Assembly: GCA_949358305.1 (NCBI GenBank)
Contig: OX442315.1
Coordinates: forward strand, 35,118,427 to 35,182,426
Direction: 5' to 3'
From: Strigamia acuminata
Taxonomy: Eukaryota > Arthropoda > Chilopoda > Geophilomorpha > Linotaeniidae
Length of the DNA stretch: 64,000 bases
The notes under the pieces were generated by a model. That model was not told where the DNA came from. It saw nothing but the letters and a program-made list of their open reading frames with translations, and ran no database searches. Shown here piece after piece: positions 21,038 through 32,196 of the stretch (position 1 is its first letter; every line of letters starts with the position of its first letter). The translations under genes were made by a program, and so were the position numbers.

Positions 21038-21602
21038 AGATTTTGAGGTGAAAAAGAATGAATTTTGGGAGTTGAAAATAACTGATTTTTATGTTAAAAT
21101 TAACCGACTTTTATGTTAAAATTAACCGATTTTTGTGATAAAATTAACCAATTTTTGTGATAAAATTAACCGATTTTTGTGATAAAATTAACCGATTTTT
21201 GTGATAAAATTAACCGATTTTTGTGATAAAATTAACCAATTTGTAAGTTTAAAGCAATAGATTTTTATGTCTAAAACCACAGGCTTTTAAGTTTCAAACC
21301 ACAGATTTTTAAGTTTTATACCACAGATTTTTATGTTAAATTTAACCTATTCTATGTTTAAAACTACTGGTTTTTTCGGATTTTTATGTTCAAACAGCGA
21401 TTTTTTTCGAACTTTTGGGAAAAACAACTAAATTTTTTAACATTCGCCGATTTGTTGTTTTTATCAAAAAGTTCGAAAGAATTGGTGGTTTACATCTAAA
21501 AATCCGAAAAAATATGTGGTTTTAAACATACAAATCGGTTAATTTTAACATAAAAATCAGTTATTTTCAACCCCCAAAATTCATAATTTTCAACCTCAAA
21601 CC
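21038..21602. repeat. long inverted repeat with a 21-bp minisatellite in one arm
   Basis: The left edge (GGGAGTTGAAAATAACTGAT, then TTTTATGTTAAAATTAACCG) is mirrored at the right edge (CGGTTAATTTTAACATAAAA, then ATCAGTTATTTTCAACCCCC). Inner segments (TTAAAACCAC, GGATTTTT, TCGAACTTTT) are mirrored too. Only the left arm has expanded: six to seven tandem 21-bp units (TTTTTGTGATAAAATTAACCG) at about 21095-21240. The structure could form a large imperfect hairpin. Confidence 0.75.
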
Positions 21603-21889
21603 TATTTTATTAAAAAAAATCAGCGATTTATTGTAAAATCACCAACTTTGCTGTAAAAACCACCGATTATGTGGTAAAAATCAGCGATTTTAAATATCAC
21701 CGATATATTTTAAAAATTAAATTAAATTAAATTACTTTTTAAACACATCCGAATTTTTAACTAAAAAAATATTCTTAACCTTTTAAAAACAACCGATCAT
21801 TAGCTTGATCAACATTACGAAATTCTAGAGAAAAACTAACAAAACCTTCGACCAATCCAAATAAATCCACAAAAAACAATCCAAAAAAA

Positions 21890-22340
21890 TGCAATCAAAC
21901 CCTTCAACCCAACTTATAAACAACCATGTCGCAACAACCCTAATTATTCCGTATTATGTTGTATGTGTGAACGAGTTCAGACGCGAGGTGCAGCGTCGTG
22001 AGTCTCCCTCCCCCCTCCCCCGCACACCCTATCCTACCCCTTCGCACGCGTTCACTAACGTCATTAGCAAGCATCTATTGTAATCCTCCTCCCATGCACG
22101 TGATAAATAGCAGTTTATGGAACACGCACAGGGGCTGTGAACACCGCGCATGCGTCGTACATCAAACATTGGTCGACTTCCTGCAGAGAAGCCCCCAAAA
22201 AACCACTCCCATCATTTTCATGTCATAAACGAATTAAAAATCCACGCTTCACCATTGCCAGCCGCCATTTTGTTTGTTTTCGCGCATCAATGGCGAGAGA
22301 AAGAAGACAAAACATTAAAGTTTGGACAAGATGTCAGGTT
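21890..22340. promoter_or_regulatory. GC-richer island, possible regulatory DNA
   Basis: A mixed-composition block with several overlapping + strand ORFs in different frames, none with a domain. It contains TGCACGTGATAA and GCGCATGCG motifs. Non-coding regulatory function is a guess from composition. Confidence 0.25.
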
Positions 22341-22836
22341 GTAATCATTTTTGCGCTCACATAAAAGTCAATTGTAGGCAACAAAAATACGATTAAGTCG
22401 TGTTTTTCTGCCGCGCCCGATTGGCAGCTTCTCAGCCCGAGGTTGGACTTGTCACACGTGTCATAAGTGTCCCTTCCCCGTCCCTTCAACTGCCCCCGGT
22501 CACCCTATTTGGTTACAATGGTCAATACCGTTCCCACCTCTCACATCTCTCGTTTGGTTTGCAATGAAATTCTCCCCATTTGCGCTCCATCCCCTGTTCA
22601 CTGCATTTTACATCTGTTTTCCAAGGTGATAAAATGTCTGCTAGTTTGCTTGGTTTTTGCTTTGTTTTGAAGAGTTTCGACGCTCGGGTTTAGTTTTGAG
22701 GAGCAATTAAAATAATTTTATTTTTATTGAAAGACTTTTCGACAAATTAATAAAATTACGAGCAAGTGGAAATTGACATAATTTAGGTATCTAATAAATG
22801 TGTAAATTAGTGTTTATGGGTCATGTTTTAATAACT
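22341..22836. other. non-coding, no gene recognised
   Basis: Continues the island above to about 22680, then AT-rich. The + strand ORF at 22467-22670 lacks a domain. Confidence 0.5.
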
Positions 22837-23465
22837 AAATGTAAAAAGCACATTTTAGGTGTAAAAAGCACAAATTACGTGTAAAAAGCACAATTTACGT
22901 GTAAAAAGCACAATTTACGTGTAAAAAGCACAATTTACGTGTAAAAAGCACAATTTACATGTAATAAGCAAGATTGTTATGTAAAAATCACAATTTACGT
23001 GTAAAAATAACAATTTACGTGTAAAAATAACAATTTACGTGTAAAAATCACAATTTACGTGTAAAAAGCACAATTTACGTGTAAAAAGCACACTTTACGT
23101 GTAAAAAGCATACTTTACGTGTAAAAAGCACAATTTACGTGTAAAAAGCAGAATTTACGTGTAAAAAGCAGAATTTACGTGTAAAAAGCAGAATTTACGT
23201 GTAAAAAGCAGAATTTACGTGTAAAAAGCAGAATTTACGTGTAAAAAGCAGAATTTACGTGTAAAAAGCAGAATTTACGTGTAAAAAGCAGAATTTACGT
23301 GTAAAAAGCAGAATTTACGTGTAAAAAGCAGAATTTACGTGTAAAAATTACGTGTAAAAAGCAGAATTTACGTGTAAAAAGCAGAATTTACGTGTAAAAG
23401 CACAATTTACATGTAATAATAATAAGCAAGATTGTTATGTAAAAAGCACAATTTGGGTGTAAAAA
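22837..23465. repeat. 20-bp minisatellite, ~30 units, with a homogenised block
   Basis: Units are GTGTAAAAAGCACAATTTAC with variants. The array is ordered: mixed CACAATTTAC units at the left, then about ten consecutive units sharing a GCAGAATTTAC variant (about 23135-23345), then a truncated unit, two more variant units and a return to the first type. That pattern implies recent amplification of one variant. A 10-nt unit fragment occurs at about 23341-23352. Units are directly adjacent, with no spacers. Confidence 0.97.
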
Positions 23466-24318
23466 CCCTATTAAAACCTAAAAAATACCATTTATTATTG
23501 ATGAACTGTATCAATTATATTTAGCATCATCTGGTTTGGATGTAAACAACTGAGTAAACACCAAACACGTATGTAATGTCCACCATTAAGTAAAAATATA
23601 ATAGCCCAAATTAAACTCAAATATTCTGAACAGTAATAAATGCTATGTTTCAAATAATCAACTGGGAAACATTTAACCTAATTGGCTGCTCATTTAATTC
23701 GATTCTCAAAAAATTCCAATTCTCTGCCAAATTCATCACTCGCATCCCCAATCCATATTTTATGTATTTTTTTTGTTACTTCATTTGCCTCTCCAAATCC
23801 CAACTGAACGAATTTGTAAAACTCATTCTGGCTAAAGTTAAAATTCTTTTTAAAAATTTAATCGTGTTCAAATCGCAATGCCGACCATCTTTTTCCCATT
23901 AGCTCTGGATAAATAAGCAATCACTCTAATGCACAGGGTTCCTCTTTAATATTCACGAGGCCGCAGCTCTTCAGGACACGCGTGTGGCGCGTGTGCCAAG
24001 CCAATTAGCGCCTTTGATTTGCCGTCCGAGCGAATGCCAAAAGCCTCAAAAGCACCCCGACGGGCTTCGCTGCAAAGCCGTGGACAAATCAAACACAAAC
24101 CGCATTCAAAACTTACTTCAAATTACCATTGCCAAACACTCCGCCTCTTAAATAAACAATTTCAAATTCAAAAGGATAAAAAAATTAAATAAAATGTAAT
24201 ATATAGTTACTGGTACGTCCACTCTACATTGAATATTGAATTGGCCATGTCTTAAAAGTATTAGTCTTCCATATTTTGGACAGCCATTTGAACAACAAAA
24301 GTTGTTTGGAGGCTGTTT
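23466..24318. other. non-coding; GC-rich island at 23950-24110
   Basis: AT-rich except for an island with CACGCGTGTGGCGCGTG and a TCF/LEF-type CCTTTGATTT at about 24010. No coding support; the 85-codon + strand ORF at 23645-23902 is Phe/Lys/Asn-rich without a domain. Confidence 0.5.
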
Positions 24319-24520
24319 AACCATGAACCGAGAATAACATGGACACTATCCACATTTTGAGTGTGTTTTGCCACCGATGGCGTCACATAACATAAAGCCG
24401 CACTGAATTCTGGGATGACAACAGGTAACAAACATGCTTAGTTGGCAAGCATTGCATGATATTGTGTCTTGAGTCAGCCATTACGGTAAAAAATTAACAT
24501 AACTGGGTTTTATTCAAAAT
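24319..24520. mobile_element. MITE family C, diverged fragment
   Basis: Shares with the fuller copy at 28587-28872 the terminal AATAACATGGACAC...ATCCAC, the GTGTTTTGCCAC segment and AACAGGTAACAAACATGCTT followed by AGTTGGCAAGCA. The right terminus is missing. Confidence 0.7.
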
Positions 24521-24743
24521 TTAACATAGGGGGTGCTGGATGCACGCACATCATACGATTAACAAAGGTCAAGAATTGATCAATAGAGTGGGTTACTCCA
24601 ATATCTCCTCAATTGGGGAAATGCCAATTACAAAAAACAATTGACTAAGAACTTAATAATTAGAAATTTCACAAATACAAATGTAATAAAAGATTAATAA
24701 AAACTAATAAAATTTAAACAATGCAAAGATTCAAATCAATTAT

Positions 24744-24962
24744 TCAATACATACTATTAGTCTTCTGGACAATGCCGTAATGACCAGCGTGGAGCTCGAC
24801 GAAAATCGATGAACGAATGGGGGTTGGAACCACCAACCTGTCGGAAAGAAATAATAAATTCTCATAAGTTGACAAAGAGTCGCGGTGTTTGTAGTACTCT
24901 GGTAGATGCGGGGTGCAGGACTTCCACCCAATCCGAACATACGGCAGAATAGACTGCAGCAC
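24744..24962 (-). pseudogene. integrase zinc-binding (H2C2) fragment
   Basis: Contains LLFLSDRLVVPTPIRSSIFV followed by ELHAGHYGIVQKT, matching the L...R.V.P..LR..VL..LH..H.G..K block of retroelement integrases. The two downstream cysteines and the DDE core are absent, so the element is cut off here. Confidence 0.7.
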
Positions 24963-25100
24963 TTCGTCAGCTGATAAGCAGCTTTCAAGGATGTAGCAGA
25001 CATGGGGAAATCTGAAATGGAGGCAGAATAAATGGCATTAATACCTGCCTCAAGATCTTCCTTGATGTCGACAACCGGTTGTGGATTTCTAGACAAGTCA

Positions 25101-25430
25101 TCAGCGATGGCATTGTCCAGGCACGTGCTCTATGACAAAGTCGTAAGCAGATAAAAATACTGCCCAGTGATGCAGCCATGCTGAAACAATCTGATTGCAC
25201 CCCTTCTTGTCTCCAAATAATGAAACAAGGGGTTTGTGGTCAGTGCGCAAAGAAAACCGAAAACCAAACAAATAATAATGGAATTTGCAAATCCCATAAC
25301 TGATTGTAAATCCTTCATGTTCTATTTGTGCGTAGTTCTTCTGCGTAGCTGACAACAATGAACTAGCAAATGCAATTGGTTTGTGAACCCCATCTGGACC
25401 TACTAGCAAATAAGACAAAAAGGTGCCCAC
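25101..25430 (-). pseudogene. RNase H domain of the gypsy element
   Basis: A 109-codon frame with HKPIAFASSLLSATQKNYAQ, IEHEGFTISYGICKFHYYLF and TDHKPLVSLFG, the classic Ty3/gypsy RNase H blocks (S..L...E.NY...E.E, then F..Y..G..F...TDH.PL). It is the best-preserved domain. The following HVPGQCHR stands where elements usually have V.G..N..AD. Confidence 0.88.
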
Positions 25431-25740
25431 TCAAACTGGAGAGGCATTGACAGTTAGAAACAATGCTTTAGTTTGATCAAAATACCCCGCGACTTTCACG
25501 TTCTTCCAGGCCGATTCACTCCCACTTGACATCATCCCAAGTTAAGCAATAGAGTGGTTCAAGCATGATATAGTATACGCTCGTTGTTGTCCAACGGTTT
25601 AATGACATCGATGCGAATTTAAATCAGTTGTTCAATATGCACATAACGTGGTATCAAGGATTAGCTAGATGAAGTGACCATAGTAATTAATGAGTCCAAG
25701 GAACGAATTCAATGAGGTGATGTCGGTTGGACAAGTAGCT

Positions 25741-26132
25741 TCACACAAAGGAGCAAGTTTCGAGTCGATGGGCGAGATACCATTTTGAAATGTTAAGGCC
25801 AAAGAATTGCACTGACTGTTGCAAAAAACAACATTTCTTACGATTCAGGCTCAACCCAGATCCAGCAAACATCGACAGGAGTTGGTCCAAGTTTTGCAGG
25901 TGGAGAGCGTTGGTCGCACCTGTCATCGCAGAATCGTCTATACAGTATAAGGCTGGGTGTTGCCCACATTAGCCATCAATTGGTCCACAGTTTGCTGGAA
26001 TATGGCAGGAACAGATAAAATCCCATAGAAGAGCCGGTTAACCCTGAGAAGACCAAGATGAGTATTAATGGTACAGTACATTTTGCTCTCATCATCTAAT
26101 TCAAGCTGGTTATAAGCTGAATTTAAATCCAA
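25741..26132 (-). pseudogene. reverse transcriptase fragments of the gypsy element
   Basis: The first piece contains DLNSAYNQLELDDESK (the RT motif with the first catalytic Asp), then RLFYGILSVPAIFQQTVDQL (gypsy usually has P-F-G...P..FQ..MD). The second has LDQLLSMFAGSGLSLNRKKC and FFGLNIS, matching the thumb-side K-C...FLG-H segment. The YxDD catalytic motif falls in the damaged gap between them and is not intact. Confidence 0.8.
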
Positions 26133-26756
26133 AGTTTAGTATGTTTCTCTTCCGGACAGTTTCATGGTGTCATCTATAAATAATGGTAACAGGTACGAAT
26201 TTGGGAGAATTGCCTTGTTTATGGTTCGGTTGTAACCTCCGGCCTGCTTTATCATACCATCCAACTTCTTAACATGCATCACCGGTGTCGCCCAACGACA
26301 CGATGCGACCAAAGTGATGATGTTGAGTGACTGGAGTCAGCGAGCTCAATCTTGACCAGCAGCTTCACAGCGATTGGCACAGGATAAGCCTTCAAGAAGA
26401 GTAGGCATTGGGGCCAGGGAGCTCCTCAGCCAGGAGTGACTAATACTGTTTCTTGGGTTTTCGCATGTTCTTGGGTTTTTTCTTAACTACGGCGGTATTA
26501 GACCATCCCGTGCGACGCAGAGCGGCAGTAGGAAATTTTGATCCTTGTGTATGACCGGAACCTCGATGATTCCTTCTATGGGTATTTGTTCGCCGGTGAA
26601 TGTCGACCTGCTGCACGGAATGGTCTGTTAAGGAAAATAAGCAAAATTATTTAAATGTCCGAAAACTTCTTAGAAGAGACCTCAGCTGCAGTGGCAAATG
26701 TAACAGCAGCATCAAACGTAAGGCCAACTTGGAGCATGAGCGCTTGCTGCACCTGC

Positions 26757-27133
26757 TCATTTTGCAGTCCGCACAAAAACCTCCCGCAACGGCAAAGAAT
26801 ATTCATCAATCACTGTTTCACCTTTCAAACAGTCACAACGATGAAAACGTTGAATTTTTTCAAGAACGAGCGGTTTTGGGTGGACTTTCTCCTGCATAAG
26901 TGCAACCAAATCCGCGTATTTGGATTCGACTGGTAACTTGGGCACAGTAAAAGCGACCAACCTAGCAATCTGTGCACCCTTTCGGCATTGTCCACAATTT
27001 TGTTGCAGACAAAAACGCTGTTGATCTGCATACAGTACAGCTCCCAGTCGTATTCTCGTGGAGCCCCACGTAATGAGGTCATTTTTGAAGGCAATAATGA
27101 GCAAAAGCAGCAATAAACGAGTCCCGGCGCCAA
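26757..27133 (-). pseudogene. gag-like region of the gypsy element
   Basis: Two overlapping frames contribute. One has YDWELYCMQINSVFVCNKIV and the other continues with the conserved block LVALMQEKVHPKPLVLEKIQ and RFHRCDCLKGE. These match the usual gag pattern in which a PKP-containing helix is followed by RFxF/H...GE. A frameshift separates them. Confidence 0.7.
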
Positions 27134-27200
27134 TTTGAACCCGGCGTTTATTGGAAAATATCGAATTCTTTCGGATTGTGGGGCTTTACAATCAATTTAT
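27110..27200 (-). other. possible primer-binding site and LTR end of the gypsy element
   Basis: Just upstream (- strand) of the gag-like region is TTGGCGCCGGGACTCG, preceded by CAATAAACGCCGGGTTC. TGGCGCC-type sequences next to an LTR end are typical PBS sites, and AATAAA would be the poly(A) signal. LTR limits cannot be set because no second LTR copy was found. Confidence 0.35.
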
Positions 27201-28358
27201 AGCTGTTAATAATTGTTTAAATCCATTTGAATGCTATTTATATCTGATTACAGTAGTTTCTAGTCACTAAATCTATGTTTAAATCTATTTATACTTTTTT
27301 TTAGTCATTTGAAAAACAACAGAACGCCAATTGTCCAAACTATTTGGGACAAACACATGTTAGGTGTTCTTAAAACCGATTTGTTCGCACAATCAGACAT
27401 TAAATCATTAAAAATTTATTAAAAAATTGATAAAAATCAATACACTAGACTAGTGTATTCAATAGATTTTCAAATGGCAGATAACCAAAGAAATAACACA
27501 TAATGCCACCCTGTGGCCAGAACCACGAGTTAATCAATACGGCAGAGACCTCTGGAAATCATTTGAATAACACATTTCAGCAAAAACCAAGTTGAAATCC
27601 CTTAATTTTCCAATGAAATTATTGCCCAAAAAAATTCTTTCTTTCTTCCTCCTAATATTGAATAAATATTCAGCAGCAAAACCCAGGGGCAGCATTTCCC
27701 CAATTTCCTAGTAATGATTTATAAACAAATTGGCAACTTGAAAGCAAATGGAGTTTGCAAATAACATTTCTCATAACATTCCTGACATTCCACCTCAACA
27801 ATAAAAAAAAAAAAAAAAATACATATATATATATATTTATTTTTTTTTGAAAAAAATAAAATAAAACAAATGCAGAAAATTCAGTTTATACTTGCCGACT
27901 CAACTTTTATACCTGAATAGGTTTACCATTTGACTTGAGGCAGCCCTTAAAAAATAAAAAGAGTTAAACAAAAAAGTGTGTAAAAGCCGAGTTGAAGACC
28001 CAGTGGGAATTCGGCAGCGAAATTGAAAAGAGGAAAAAATCATTTTCACATCCCATAATGCCATGCAGATAGAGTCACATCAAGCCTCGTTGTGACAAAC
28101 ACGAGCGAGCCCAAGGCTCAAGCGCCAAACACATCATCAAACATAAACGGCTTCTACAAAAACGCGAGGCCAGAGGGTGTCGTTTAAATGCTATCGATAT
28201 TATTCTTCCATGCATCAAATTGGCAATGCCACTATTTTTTTCCCCGTGCATATTTCGCTCTCGAGAATTGAAATGTGTCGAGTAGATTCGATTCGAAAAC
28301 GCTCCGTACACCATATTTGTAAAATGGCATCTGGTAACATCGAGTTATGCATGAGATG

Positions 28359-28389
<31 letters not shown>

Positions 28390-28586
28390 AGAAAAGAAAA
28401 AAATCTAACTCTTTTACGTCCAAATTGTTTTAAATAAACACTGCGCGGATGTGTGGTGACGGATGCATAATAAATATCCTCACTTTTATATTTTGTGCAT
28501 TATTTTTACACACAATTAGGGACCCGTCTTTGTATTGATTGCGAACACTGGTCATAACCTGGCGAATTTTCGACTGCACAGCTTCC
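27201..28586. other. non-coding, no gene recognised
   Basis: AT-rich, with A- and TA-rich tracts at 27800-27860. A GC-richer island at 28040-28330 has no coding support. An AAAG microsatellite lies at 28360-28391. Confidence 0.5.
28360..28391. repeat. AAAG tetranucleotide microsatellite
   Basis: Eight tandem AAAG units. Confidence 0.95.
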
Positions 28587-28872
28587 AAGGATAACATGGA
28601 CACGTATCCACATGTTCAGTGCGTTTTGCCACTGACGGCACTGTATTCTGGTATGCCAACAGGTAACAAACATGCTTAGTTGGCAAGCAATGTATTGTAA
28701 CGCATACGGACCGTTCCCTAGCGCGTTATTTAGACAAATTAAATGTTAAAGTTGCTAAATTTCGTCAACAGATGGCGTTGGCACTTGACACGTGATTGCT
28801 GTTATCCAATCAGCACACAGAACAACGAATTAATAGGAAATAATTTACACATACGTGTCCATGTTATCTGTG
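28587..28872. mobile_element. MITE family C, complete copy
   Basis: Terminal inverted repeats are AAGGATAACATGGACACGTA at the left and the complement of CAGATAACATGGACACGTAT at the right, enclosing 286 bp without a transposase ORF. Diverged relatives are at 24319-24520 and 53937-54030, establishing a family in this window. Confidence 0.85.
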
Positions 28873-29540
28873 AGGATTTAGAAGTTTGTTTGGCTTGTCC
28901 ACATGTCCAGATTGTGGTAAACTTCCGGATCTTGAATGTGTTTGAGGTGCAATAAATCCAAACTTGAAAAACTAAATTTTAATGTACTTTCGAGCAAACT
29001 TCTTACATAACAGTTTTCATTCTTTTTTCTTTTTTTTACCATAACAACCAAGAAAAACAATCTTTTTTTTTTTACAACAATAACAACTTTCTTAAAAAGG
29101 CTACCTATAAACATATCTTAACAACACAAACTAGACCCTGCAGAGTACTCATAATAAACTTACAATATAAAACATATTCAGAGCTGTAATGTGATGTCCC
29201 GCAGTGACATCACAGCAAATTTAGCACTTATATTGCTCTCTCATTTTCCTTGGTTCATGCTAAAACCACTTGGTAGAAGTGAAACTTCCCGATTTATTCC
29301 AAATTATTAAGTTTGAAAATATTATTAGGCCCATAACTACGTTAATCAACAAAATCAAGAATATGACGTCGCTTTAATGGCATCCTCAATTCGAAAATCG
29401 ATCTTCAACGTCAAGTAACAAAGGTGAAACCTGGTATTAACTTCATCAGTTGTCCCGTATTGTTCTCCACCATCCCCTCAGTCGCTTCCGCCTCTCACAT
29501 ACCATTTCCGGTTTTGAATCGCTACACCAAAATAACTTAC
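28873..29540. other. non-coding, no gene recognised
   Basis: AT-rich with T- and A-rich tracts at 29020-29080. Nothing supported. Confidence 0.5.
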
Positions 29541-29648
29541 TTCAAAAATGTAGAGATATCGTTGGTGGAAGGAAATAGGAAGTTGAGTGTTGGCAATCCA
29601 ATGCTGACCTCTTATTCGATCTTCAAGACCAGGTGATTCATCTGTCAA
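29541..29648 (-). CDS. candidate internal exon, possible MAM-like segment
   Basis: The - strand frame reads LTDESPGLEDRIRGQHWIAN, then TQLPISFHQRYLYIFE, and ends exactly at a consensus donor (GTAAGTTATT). A pyrimidine-rich acceptor (TTTGTATTTTCTAAG) precedes it, giving a 108-nt phase 0-0 exon; an alternative acceptor (TTGACAG) lies 7 nt inside. The W...LP......Y-IFE spacing resembles the late part of MAM domains, but the match is short and partner exons were not found. It could be chance. Confidence 0.3.
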
Positions 29649-29796
29649 CTTAGAAAATACAAACGATAAAACATAATTTTTAATTACAAACATGTAGAGC
29701 ACCATCATATTCGTCCAAAAACATTCATTTCGATTAAAATAATCTATTAATTTCTCCAAAAATAAAAATTATTGCAATCTCGCTTGAAATTCTCAC

Positions 29797-29873
29797 CAGA
29801 TGTTGCTGCCGATAATATCGAGTACGCCCCGCCGTGCCGACATCACACACAAGCCAGCAACTTCGTACGCTGT
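29797..29873 (-). CDS. candidate internal exon upstream of the preceding one
   Basis: A GC-richer 77-nt block bounded on the - strand by CAACACCAG (acceptor) and GTGAGAAT (donor). In phase 1-in/0-out it encodes SVRSCWLVCDVGTAGRTRYY followed by RQQHL, joining in phase with the candidate at 29541-29648. Another frame is also open, so support is weak. Confidence 0.2.
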
Positions 29874-29899
29874 CTGGTGTTGGCAGATGTTAAAATACT

Positions 29900-30944
29900 A
29901 CAAAATAAAACACAAACACTTTCAAATAAATATTATTGAACGCAACTACTCAATTTTTCCTACAGAGGGCCTAAAATGCACTTCTTTAAACACCTACTAC
30001 CGTCTTCCCCCGAAAATAACACTATGGTGTTATATTCAGCCAATATCATGTAAGTTTGTCGAAAAAGTAAAATTGTTATTTACTCTTTTAATTTGTATTC
30101 ATTATGCCGATTAAAAAAACAAAAAAGATATATAAATTAACAAAAACAACGATATACCGTACGTTTTAAATATTTGTATACAAATCTGAATATAACACCA
30201 TGATGTTGTATTTGAAACTAATAAATCATTCTTAACTAATCTTCCATGTTAAAGATTAGTTAACTAATATAATATCCACAATTTGCAACATGGCTGTCAA
30301 TTCCAATCTAATGATACGCACACCCATTCCATTCATCAAGGGACAGTATGTCCGTATATTGACTCCGACCGACCATGTTTATGATGATCCTTCATTGAAT
30401 ATTGAATCAATATCAACAATGCAATATTCATGACCATAATGCAGCCCCATCATTTCAATAGTTGCTACTTAACCCTCTTCACCTACGATTATATGCTCGC
30501 TTCGCTCTAGCGAGGTCTCAGCCCTTCAGGGGCGCGCAGAACAGAACCGCCGCCCTGGCGACGGATAATGCAAGCCAATTGATGGAGACGTGAGATGCAA
30601 TCGTGGTGACATGCGCTCGTAAATTCCCCATAATGCAACTCCAACATCACTTGATTCGCACTCCACCTACAAAAGTGTAATAAGGGCACCCTTGGAAGCC
30701 CTTTTCAAGAGGGCGCTCTAGTAAGATTACATTTTCTCTTTTTAATCTGGAAAATGATCAATTTGGGTGCAATGAAAAAACGGACGACCAAGCAGCAATT
30801 TTACAACGAAAAATTAGCATAGCGCGCAAAATATTTAGACAAAAACGGATAAAAACTCAAATTTCCGGAACGATTTAACGTATAACGGTTCGATATTTCA
30901 TTTTCTGGGTAATTAAGTGTTGAAAAAGCTTCCTTCCTTCCTCC
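29900..30944. other. non-coding; GC-rich patch at 30480-30720
   Basis: No coding region supported. The patch has a local palindrome (GCTCGCTTCGCTCTAGCGAG near 30493) and mixed motifs; regulatory function is only possible. Confidence 0.45.
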
Positions 30945-31345
30945 GCGTCATTGTTTGCAACACGTGAGTGCGCGAGACGTGCACGCGAGCCGCGCGGAAA
31001 CGCCCAAAAAACACCTCGTTGCGCCTGTTTGTGTTTGCGACAATCACCACCAGAGAACGGTTCGCACAGATTGGCCGCTTTCGACTCGCTTCTCTCGCTC
31101 GCATCGTGTACACGTGTCTCCGTCACGCCATTCCGTGACACCCGCAACGGGCGCTGGCGTTTCCCACGCTCTGCCTGTTTTTACCTGCTCCGCTCGGCTC
31201 CGCTCTCATCATCAATTGAGCGCGAGTTGAGTAGGCACGTGTCTACAAATGGAGTGGCAAACGAGCGAAAGGGCAGGAAGTGCACTTCAATTGCACAATG
31301 GACGCCCATTCACAATTCTGACCCCTGCTCATTCAAATCACGTGG
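30945..31345. promoter_or_regulatory. CpG-island-like block
   Basis: About 400 bp of CpG-rich sequence in AT-rich DNA, with CACGTG sites at about 30960 and 31235. Three overlapping ORFs on both strands, none with a domain, reflect GC richness. A candidate promoter or enhancer without an identified gene. Confidence 0.35.
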
Positions 31346-32161
31346 CTGCCCTTTCTCGCTTTTCGAGACCTTTTGTTGTCACCTTTTGTGCGCAAAGTCA
31401 ATTGGACTTGAGGTTTTAGCCGCCATTTTGCATTTTTTGTGCAAATGTTTAGTTGGGTCAAAAATACGAGTGGTGTTTTAATATGCAAAAATACAGAGGG
31501 CGCTGGAACTTGAATGTGGCAGATTGTGCTTGTTAAAATAAACAAAAGCAATGGCGATTAGGGGCACGCGTTTTAGATATGAAAATTCGAAATTCAGTAT
31601 TTTACATTCTTATAACATTGTTGAACATACAAAATTCGTTTAAACTCAATTATTTCCATTCTTGCAAGTTACAACACTGTTGAAAATGCAAAATTCCTAT
31701 TTTCTGACTTTAAACATTGTTGAAAATGTAAATTTTAATGATTTTTCATCTTTCCCAACATTGTTTAAACGTTAAAAATTCAAAATTGTTTCTGAGAAAA
31801 TTAAATAACTTTGAATTTCTACCGCCAAATGACGCCACCTCCCTTCATCCCATTCATCTCCCTATCCGCTATCCCATTCCATTGCGAAAGGTGAAAACTC
31901 AAATCAGCATTTGCAACGAAAATTGAATTAATCGCGGCGACAATTTAGTGAACACAATCAAGTACCGGTCGACGAGGTTCCGTTGTATTTAGCCCAACAT
32001 AAGGATGGCGCCACGTTTCACCTGAGCTACCTCACCTGCATTCACCAGACGCGTGCCGTTCGGGACACCACGTTCATCCAGCCAGGTGATGAATGCACGT
32101 GACAGCTGCCTGATGCTCTCCTTTATTACTTATTTGAATATTCAATACATTAAAAAAATAA

Positions 32162-32196
<35 letters not shown>

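Larger units (their letters stand above)
24740..27133 (-). mobile_element. degenerate Ty3/gypsy-type LTR retrotransposon
   Basis: On the - strand the order is gag-like (27133-26757), reverse transcriptase (26132-25741), RNase H (25430-25101) and the integrase zinc-binding region (about 24962-24744). RT followed by RNase H followed by integrase is diagnostic of Ty3/gypsy elements. Frames are broken by several stops and shifts, and the sequence ends just after the zinc-binding region, so the integrase catalytic core and 3' end are missing. It cannot be functional. The protease region is not recognisable. Confidence 0.88.

Noticed and set aside
22837-23465. CRISPR-like regular spacing
   Set aside because: The units are contiguous with no unique spacers, and the DNA is eukaryotic.
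27785-27870. A/T-rich tract as a matrix attachment site or origin
   Set aside because: AT-rich tracts are everywhere in this window; nothing distinguishes this one.
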